From Moheibacter stercoris (GTDB lineage Bacteria > Bacteroidota > Bacteroidia > Flavobacteriales > Weeksellaceae), in the NCBI RefSeq assembly GCF_040545805.1, contig NZ_JBEPMO010000004.1, positions 1-64,000 of the forward strand: a stretch of 64,000 nt of DNA, written 5' to 3'. Positions 58,872 to 64,000 of the stretch are shown one piece after another (the stretch's first letter is position 1; the number at the start of each line of letters is the position of its first letter). Both the position numbers and the translations under genes were made by a program. Under the pieces are notes generated by a model. It worked only from the letters and a program-made list of their open reading frames with translations. It was not told the DNA's origin and made no database searches.

Positions 58872-59470
58872 AAAAAAGGTGTTTTTAAAGAAATGTTTGA
58901 ATCCTATCTGGAAATACAAAAAGATAAGTTAGATACCGAAAAATTGAACCTTGACGGCACCCACACCTTGGTTAAAAAATCAGCGCAGAGTGTTGATTAT
59001 CAACATCACAAGAAAGGAAGAACTTCCAATATTTTGATTATGACCGATGGAAAGGGTATTCCTATTGCTTCAGGCGGTATCATTAGTGGAAATCATAATG
59101 ATTTGTACCAAATAGTTCCACAATATGCACAAATGATGAAAGATTTGAAAAACCGTGGGATTTGTGTAGAGAATAGCATTCAAAATGCAGACAAAGTTTT
59201 TGATTCTAAGAAACTTAGAAGAGCCATTCACAGAAGAAAGATGTATGCCAATATTGTTGAAAACAAGCGCAATAGGAAAACAAAGAAAAGAGGAAAGAAG
59301 CGGTTTTTCAACCAAGATATTTACGACCAAAGATTTGTCAATGAAAGAACTTTTGCTTGGATCGACAGTTTTAGAACTTTGTTAATCAGGTTTGATTCTT
59401 TAGATTCTTCTTGGTTAAATTGGCATTATCTCGCTTTTGCTCTTATCTTGTTAAAAGTTTAAACAAGTTC
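58872..59470 (+). pseudogene. 5'-truncated IS5-type transposase remnant
   Basis: The longest frame is 58893-59462 (189 residues), and homology extends back in frame to about 58872 (KKGVFKEMF). The IS5-type catalytic residues are present: D21 in LNLDGTHTLVKKSAQ, D100 in NADKVFDSKKLRRAIHRRK, and E151 in NERTFAWIDSFRTLLIRFD. The N-terminal third of the transposase, including the DNA-binding helices, is absent and no left end is visible. AAAAGTTTAAACAAGTTC at 59453-59470 may be the remaining right end. It lies head to head with the truncated TlpA-like gene. Confidence 0.8.
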
Positions 59471-59553
59471 AATTATTTATCTCTTTTTGTAAAATCAGCT
59501 TTTTATTTTTAGTAATGCTATTTCAAAAGAGATTTAAACTAATTGAAAACATA

Positions 59554-59994
59554 TCACCTCTTTTGTCTAAAAAACACCTTGATCAACTCTGAACATTCGT
59601 TTTCCATAATTCCCCATGTAATTTCTGTTTTGGGATGCAACTTCACACCTGCTTGTAGAAATCCTCTTTTTTCATCTCGCGCACCTACGACTATTTTGGA
59701 AATTTGACTCCAATACAAAGCTCCTGCACACATCACACAAGGTTCGAGTGTCACATACAAGGTACAATCTATCAAATATTTTCCACCTAGATAATTGGCA
59801 GCGGCTGTGATGGATTGCATTTCAGCATGAGCCGTCACATCGGTTAAGGTTTCAGTAAGATTATGTCCTTTTGCTATGATTTTGTTGTTGGACACTACAA
59901 TCGCACCTACAGGGATTTCATCTCGCTCAAAAGCTGCATGAGCTTCGTCCAATGCCTTGCGCATAAAATATTCGTCTGAAAACAATTCGTTCAT
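59554..59994 (-). CDS. tadA: tRNA-specific adenosine deaminase TadA
   Basis: The 146-residue protein has the zinc deaminase motifs HAEMQSITAAANYLGGKYLI (with the catalytic glutamate) and TLEPCVMCAGALYWSQISKI (two zinc cysteines). The rest matches TadA (DEAHAAFERDEIPVGAIVVS, VVGARDEKRGFLQAG). It converts adenosine 34 to inosine in tRNA-Arg. A near-consensus TACTTTCG box ends 4 bp before the start codon (59999-60006 on the minus strand), another short-leader arrangement. Confidence 0.92.
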   Translation of the reverse strand: MNELFSDEYFMRKALDEAHAAFERDEIPVGAIVVSNNKIIAKGHNLTETLTDVTAHAEMQSITAAANYLGGKYLIDCTLYVTLEPCVMCAGALYWSQISKIVVGARDEKRGFLQAGVKLHPKTEITWGIMENECSELIKVFFRQKR

Positions 59995-60032
59995 AAAGCG
60001 AAAGTAAGAGATTTGCGGAAACTATCCACATA

Positions 60033-60060
60033 AAAAAAACTCCGACTGTAAAGCCGGAGT
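60033..60060 (-). terminator. Terminator of rplY
   Basis: ACTCCG (60039-60044) pairs with CGGAGT (60055-60060) around ACTGTAAAGC. A long A run on the left provides the U tract. Confidence 0.75.
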
Positions 60061-60085
60061 CTCTATTGTATAGAAGAATAAATTC

Positions 60086-60721
60086 TTATTCTGCACCTTC
60101 TTCTGATGCTGCTTCAGCTGCTGGAGCATCTCCTGCTGCTTCTTCATCTTCATCATCATCAGTATCAGCAACAGCCGTTCTAGACGTTCTGATCGCAACG
60201 ATAACCGCGTTATCTGGGTGAAGGATGGTGTAATCGTTGTTACGGATTGAATCAACATATTTTTTATGTCCAATACGCATAGACGTGATATCGATTACGA
60301 TTTCGTCTGGTAAGTTTGCAGGGATAGCTCTTACTTTCAACTTTCTCATATTGAAACGCATAACCCCTCCGTTTACCACACCACGAGCACGACCTGTTAA
60401 ACGTACAGGAACTTCGATTGTAACAGGCTTATCATCGCTCAACTGATAGAAGTCAGCGTGAATGATTTTGTCTGTTACTGGGTGGAATTGAATGTCTTGC
60501 AAAATTGCAGCAACTTTAGTTCCATCAGCCAATTCCAAATTAACAGTGTGTGCTTCCGGTGTATAAACCAACCCTTTGAAAGCTTTCTCATCTACTGAGA
60601 AATGCAAAGGTTCATTTCCACCATAAACAACACAAGGTACTTGGTCAGCATTACGTAAGGTACGCGTCGAAGCTTTACCCACGCTTTCTCTTTTTACACC
60701 TTGAATTGTAATTGATTTCAT
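60086..60721 (-). CDS. rplY: 50S ribosomal protein L25/general stress protein Ctc
   Basis: The 211-residue protein has an L25 domain (about 1-90; VGKASTRTLRNADQVPCVVY, VDEKAFKGLVYTPEAHTVNL) and the beta-barrel C-terminal (TL5) domain (about 95-180), plus an acidic tail (DDDEDEEAAGDAPAAEAASE). It binds 5S rRNA. The tail length is characteristic of Ctc-type L25. It shares a minus-strand transcript direction with prs 75 bp upstream, and the pair rplY-prs is common in bacteria. Confidence 0.95.
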   Translation of the reverse strand: MKSITIQGVKRESVGKASTRTLRNADQVPCVVYGGNEPLHFSVDEKAFKGLVYTPEAHTVNLELADGTKVAAILQDIQFHPVTDKIIHADFYQLSDDKPVTIEVPVRLTGRARGVVNGGVMRFNMRKLKVRAIPANLPDEIVIDITSMRIGHKKYVDSIRNNDYTILHPDNAVIVAIRTSRTAVADTDDDEDEEAAGDAPAAEAASEEGAE

Positions 60722-60796
60722 TTGTTATTATTTATTTGTTAATAGTTTTAAAACTTCTCGTTTTCGTCGTCAAATCAAAAATTATCGTCTAAAATT

Positions 60797-61732
60797 TTAA
60801 ATGATAAATTTCGAACTAATTGATTTTCTGTCATGTACCATATGCATCACATCAGCGAAAAGTGGCGCGCAAGATAATACTTTTATTTTAGAAACCGAAT
60901 TATTTTTTAACGGAATACTATCTGTTACAACCACTTCTACCATAGGAGAGTTTTCAATTCGCTCATAGGCGCTTCCAGAAAGGACTGCGTGAGTAGCAAC
61001 AGCACGTACACTTTTTGCGCCTTTTGCCATAATTAATTCAGATGCTTTTGCCAAAGTTCCAGCTGTATCAATCATATCGTCCAATAAAATGACGTTTTTC
61101 CCTTCCACGTCTCCAATCAACAACATATTTTCTACTTGATTGGCAACTTTTCGTTCCTTGTGACAAATCACAATATCGGCATTCAAATGTTTGGAGTAGT
61201 TATTGGCACGTTTTGCACCACCCATGTCCGGAGAAGCAATCGTCAAATTATCCAAATTCAAACTTTTGATGTAATCAATAAAAATCGTTGATGCATACAA
61301 ATGATCGACTGGAATTTCAAAAAATCCTTGGATTTGATCAGCGTGTAAATCCATCGTCATTACACGAGTCGCACCTGCAGCCGTTAACATTTTAGCAACC
61401 AATTTCGCTCCAATTGGAACACGAGGAGCATCTTTACGATCTTGACGCGCATACCCAAAATAAGGAATCACTGCTGTAATTTTATCTGCTGAAGCGCGTT
61501 TTGCAGCATCACACATCAACAACAACTCCATCAAATTATCACTTGGCTGGAAAGTCGATCCGATTAAAAATACGCGTGCACCACGTACCGATTGTTCAAA
61601 AGCAGGTTGAAATTCGCCATCACTAAAATCAACGATTTTCAAATTTCCCAATTTCTCGCCATAATGATCGGCAATTTTCTGAGCCAAACCTTCGCTTGAA
61701 CGTGTTGAAAATAATAAAGCTTGTTGTTGCAT
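60797..61732 (-). CDS. prs: Ribose-phosphate pyrophosphokinase
   Basis: The 311-residue protein has the PRPP synthetase features: FSDGEFQPAFEQSVRGARVF, the flexible-loop region YARQDRKDAPRVPIGAKLVA, MTMDLHADQIQGFFEIPVDH and the PRPP-binding DDMIDTAGTLAKASELI. It makes PRPP for nucleotide, histidine and NAD synthesis. It is the upstream gene of rplY. A -7 box lies 36 bp before its start codon. Length is standard. Confidence 0.95.
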   Translation of the reverse strand: MQQQALLFSTRSSEGLAQKIADHYGEKLGNLKIVDFSDGEFQPAFEQSVRGARVFLIGSTFQPSDNLMELLLMCDAAKRASADKITAVIPYFGYARQDRKDAPRVPIGAKLVAKMLTAAGATRVMTMDLHADQIQGFFEIPVDHLYASTIFIDYIKSLNLDNLTIASPDMGGAKRANNYSKHLNADIVICHKERKVANQVENMLLIGDVEGKNVILLDDMIDTAGTLAKASELIMAKGAKSVRAVATHAVLSGSAYERIENSPMVEVVVTDSIPLKNNSVSKIKVLSCAPLFADVMHMVHDRKSISSKFII

Positions 61733-61767
61733 GATTTTCTATGTATAAAAAGTGTGAATTGAAGCTG

Positions 61768-61775
61768 CAAAATTA
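61768..61775 (-). promoter_or_regulatory. -7 promoter box for prs
   Basis: On the minus strand it reads TAATTTTG, an exact TAnnTTTG, 35 bp upstream of the prs start codon. No -33 element is clear. Confidence 0.5.
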
Positions 61776-61836
61776 AAAATAATCCGCGCGTAATGCTAAA
61801 GAAATCTAGATTTAATTTTTCAGAAATTCTATTTTT

Positions 61837-61909
61837 TTGGAGCTATTCCCGCTATACGTTGCAATCTTTTTGAATTCTCAAAAAGGATTTCCACTGCTAT
61901 CGGGGCTAG
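61837..61909. repeat. Intergenic palindromic repeat of flavobacterial type
   Basis: The block starts GGAGCTATTCCCGC and ends GGGGCTAG. Its centre is a hairpin: AATCTTTTTGA (61863-61873) and TCAAAAAGGATT (61878-61889). It lies between prs (divergent promoter) and a secreted-protein gene. From memory it is like a high-copy intergenic repeat of flavobacterial genomes; no second copy is in this window. Confidence 0.55.
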
Positions 61910-62002
61910 AAGATTCGTTATCAGAGAAAAACTGAAAGTATTTTCCAGAAAATTTCCATCGGAATCTTATATTTGAAACATATACAACATTCTTCTCATT
62001 CC

Positions 62003-62854
62003 ATGAAAACAATCTTTTTAACCCTTATTCTACTTATCTCACTTTGTTCATTTGGACAAATCCAGCGCGATTTTCAAAAAGCTGAAATCCATTTCAAAAA
62101 TGGCGAAACCCTCAAAGGTTGGATTTATGACGAGTTTGCCCAAAGTGACAAACAATCAAAATCCGACGAAAAAGGCTCAAAATATTTTACCGGAACCTCA
62201 ACCTTTGACATGGCATCACGATATGCCAATTTCCCAACGGTTCTGAAGAAAATTACCTACAAAGAAAACTATGACGATGGGCAACAACAGCAATTCCCAG
62301 ATGATTCCATAGACTTTGTTATCGTCAACAATCCAGACGGAACTTCCAGCACCTACCAAACTCTTCAATTCATACGTCCAAGTTTAGACGAAAACAAAGA
62401 GTCCATACGTATGGATACCGTTAACCGAAAAATTTGGGCGCCTTTACTGAAAGAAGGAAAATTGAAATTGTACGGATTTTTTACTTGGCAAAATTATAAA
62501 AGAAGTTCATGGAGCGATGTATATTTTCAATTTGAAAATGAAGATTATGCCTATCAATTCTATTTACCCCATAAAATCTACAAATTTGATACCCATCAAA
62601 ACCATGCAAAAAAAGCGATCGAACAAGCCTTCCGTAACTGTCCCTATTTCATGAAAAATCTTGAAACCATTTCCTCTGGTTTTATAGAAGATTTAAAAAA
62701 TTCCTTCTCATCCTTTACAAAAGAAGAAGGACAGCTGATAAAGTCTTATCCGAAAGACCAACGACAAATGATTGAATATGAAGTCATGGAAAAACGTTCC
62801 TATGTCCCATATTTCAATCTTTATAATTTGTACATGCAACACTGTGGACAATAA
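62003..62854 (+). CDS. Secreted protein of unknown function
   Basis: I choose the ATG at 62003 (283 residues); an in-frame TTG at 61973 gives no signal peptide. The signal peptide ends at CSFGQ (about 19). The mature part begins IQRDFQKAEIHFKNGETLKG and includes WSDVYFQFENEDYAYQFYLP, a beta-rich pattern. No domain is recognised. It ends KLYNLYMQHCGQ-like with a single cysteine. The gene is convergent with the next and shares a terminator. Confidence 0.65.
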   Translation: MKTIFLTLILLISLCSFGQIQRDFQKAEIHFKNGETLKGWIYDEFAQSDKQSKSDEKGSKYFTGTSTFDMASRYANFPTVLKKITYKENYDDGQQQQFPDDSIDFVIVNNPDGTSSTYQTLQFIRPSLDENKESIRMDTVNRKIWAPLLKEGKLKLYGFFTWQNYKRSSWSDVYFQFENEDYAYQFYLPHKIYKFDTHQNHAKKAIEQAFRNCPYFMKNLETISSGFIEDLKNSFSSFTKEEGQLIKSYPKDQRQMIEYEVMEKRSYVPYFNLYNLYMQHCGQ

Positions 62855-62885
62855 AAAAAGCCGGATACTTCCGGCTTTATATTTG
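62851..62885. terminator. Bidirectional terminator
   Basis: AAAGCCGGA (62858-62866) pairs with TCCGGCTTT (62871-62879) around TACT, between the converging genes at 62003 and 62900. Confidence 0.85.
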
Positions 62886-62899
62886 TAGATAGTATATTT

Positions 62900-63496
62900 T
62901 TATTTCATTCCTTTTTTGACCATTCCAGCCAAAGTTTTTCCTGTTTTGGCATATCCTTCCGCAATACGGTCATTGTTGTTGGCAACACCCACAAAATTCC
63001 CATCACCCGGAGCATTTTGACTATTGATCACCGCCAAAACTTTTCCTGGATTTGCTGTTTCAACAAACTTTAAAAGTGTACTCACTTTTGCTGGTTGCTT
63101 CATGACACCTGCAAACCATCCTGGATAAATCCAAGTCGTTTCCACAATCACGGTATATTGTGCACTTGAATTTTTAGCCGCTTTGATGTTGGAATTTTTA
63201 TTCAAAGAAGCGATAAACTTGTCGCCAAAATCACCTTTGGATTTTTCCCAATCGGTCAACCATTTGTCCGCTTCAGCCTTTCCTTTATCATCCCCAATTT
63301 CTTTGGTTCGTTTGGCAATGTATTCTTCTTCTGACATTTTCTCATTGTAGAAAGTAGTTTTGTCAAAATTCATTTCCACATTCAATTCGGTTTGACCTTT
63401 TAAAAATGTTAAATCACCCGATTCAAATTTCATTTTTTGAGCAGAAACCAACACGGTAAATGCCGCAAATAAGGTTAAAAATAGTCTTGTTTTCAT
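62900..63496 (-). CDS. Secreted protein of unknown function
   Basis: The 198-residue protein has a signal peptide ending at VSAQ (about 19). The mature part has FLKGQTELNVEMNFDKTTFY and AQYTVIVETTWIYPGWFAGV, then a C-terminal part ending with TGKTLAGMVKKGMK. The DUF-type family is not recognised with confidence. The start codon is 12 bp from the end of the PaaK-like gene, so it is probably cotranscribed with it. Function unknown. Confidence 0.65.
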   Translation of the reverse strand: MKTRLFLTLFAAFTVLVSAQKMKFESGDLTFLKGQTELNVEMNFDKTTFYNEKMSEEEYIAKRTKEIGDDKGKAEADKWLTDWEKSKGDFGDKFIASLNKNSNIKAAKNSSAQYTVIVETTWIYPGWFAGVMKQPAKVSTLLKFVETANPGKVLAVINSQNAPGDGNFVGVANNNDRIAEGYAKTGKTLAGMVKKGMK

Positions 63497-63507
63497 AGTA
63501 TTCTTTG

Positions 63508-64000
63508 TTATAAATTTGATTTTCTTTTGTCTACAAATGTGATACTTTTTCTTGAGTTTTCAGGAAATTTTATGCGCATAATTTCCTGTTCTGCAATAAA
63601 TTGAATTTTGGGACTTACCCGAACTTTCGCTCGAAATCGGTCTTTAATTCTGTCTTGCAATTCTTCGGATTCTTCTATACAAAATACCTTGACCAAAATT
63701 TCATCTTCATTGATTTCGCTTGAATAAACCTCAATCACATGATGTTTCACCTCTTCAAAATCATTCAATAAATCTTGCAAGGAAGGCGGATAAAGAGAAG
63801 TTCCCTTGTACTTGATCATTTGTTGTTTGCGACCAATCAAGGGTCCTAATCGCATGGTCGTTCTACCACAGCCACAAGGTTCATAAAACGCCTGCACAAC
63901 ATCACCTGTTTTATAGCGCAAAAGCGGCATTGCTTCAACCCCCAATGTCGTCACCACCAATTCGCCTGGTTCTCCAGCTGCAACGGGCCGATTTTGATCA
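63508..64000 (-). CDS. Phenylacetate-CoA ligase (PaaK)-like AMP-binding protein, C-terminal part
   Basis: The gene runs off the right edge; 164 residues are present, reading from DQNRPVAAGEPGELVVTT. The visible C-terminal part matches PaaK-type ligases: LLRYKTGDVVQAFYEPCGCG, TTMRLGPLIGRKQQMIKYKG (with the hinge and the C-terminal lysine region) and RAKVRVSPKIQFIAEQEIM. The substrate is not defined because the N-terminal adenylation core is outside. In flavobacteria such enzymes occur both in phenylacetate degradation and in other acyl activation. Confidence 0.8.
   Translation of the reverse strand, partial: DQNRPVAAGEPGELVVTTLGVEAMPLLRYKTGDVVQAFYEPCGCGRTTMRLGPLIGRKQQMIKYKGTSLYPPSLQDLLNDFEEVKHHVIEVYSSEINEDEILVKVFCIEESEELQDRIKDRFRAKVRVSPKIQFIAEQEIMRIKFPENSRKSITFVDKRKSNL

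Noticed and set aside
60022..60273. Minus-strand frame overlapping rplY
   Set aside because: It is a frame shifted copy of the rplY acidic tail, with low-complexity composition.

Overview
The window looks like chromosome of a low-GC Bacteroidota, class Flavobacteriia, and possibly a Weeksellaceae-like lineage (the family is a guess). The evidence is: two secreted proteins with type IX secretion (T9SS) C-terminal sorting domains; atpD-atpC standing apart from the other ATP synthase genes; OmpA proteins with thrombospondin type-3 repeats; RecQ and ABC-F proteins of the Bacteroidota type; and several exact matches to the Bacteroidota -7 promoter box TAnnTTTG just upstream of genes. I see no tRNA, rRNA, CRISPR array or prophage.

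Layout. 1-7.2 kb (mostly minus strand): nucleoside permease, bifunctional nuclease, an outer-membrane barrel-like protein, a repeat-rich 0.55 kb gap, etfBA, tatC and a KpsF-type sugar-phosphate isomerase. 7.4-13.6 kb (plus): recQ, gpmI, a small HAD phosphatase, map, a DgkA-type lipid kinase and a methyltransferase. 13.6-18.7 kb (minus): a T9SS-secreted protein, two related lipoproteins and an ABC-F ATPase. 18.8-30.2 kb (mainly plus): smpB, two paralogous OmpA proteins around pcm, an oxidoreductase and hydroxyacyl-CoA dehydrogenase, then tpx, an aminotransferase, ferredoxin-NADP reductase, a flippase and a hexapeptide acyltransferase. 30.2-37.2 kb (minus): secreted zinc protease, asparagine-synthase-like protein, GNAT/FemAB-like protein, polysaccharide-deacetylase-like protein, radC, pnuC and a Bax-inhibitor-1 protein. 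37.3-40.5 kb: a RAYT transposase gene with four copies of a 33-bp REP-like palindrome, interleaved with a phosphopantetheinyl transferase, ahcY and a small membrane protein. 40.5-54.2 kb: atpDC, a large catalase, ribF, a broken and an intact DUF805 gene, a TPR protein, a T9SS subtilase, gdhA, dprA, an HU-SPOR fusion and a thioesterase. 54.3-64 kb: an operon encoding an M48 protease fusion, a lipoprotein and a papain-like/DUF4384 protease; an IS5-type transposase remnant next to a probably truncated TlpA-like gene; tadA, rplY, prs, two secreted unknowns and the 3' end of a PaaK-like ligase.

Most of the window is housekeeping. The most interesting parts are: (i) the RAYT/REP cluster, whose four palindromes fall into two classes differing by a compensated swap of the pentamers TAACA and TGTTA between the arms, and in which the RAYT stop codon lies inside a palindrome; (ii) the 54.3-58.2 kb two-protease envelope operon; (iii) the 2.99-3.46 kb block, where a periodic palindrome array is bracketed by a duplicated terminator; (iv) decayed genes (a DUF805 relic and an IS5-type remnant beside tlpA). 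All family assignments come from reading motifs and remembered family features; no database search was run.
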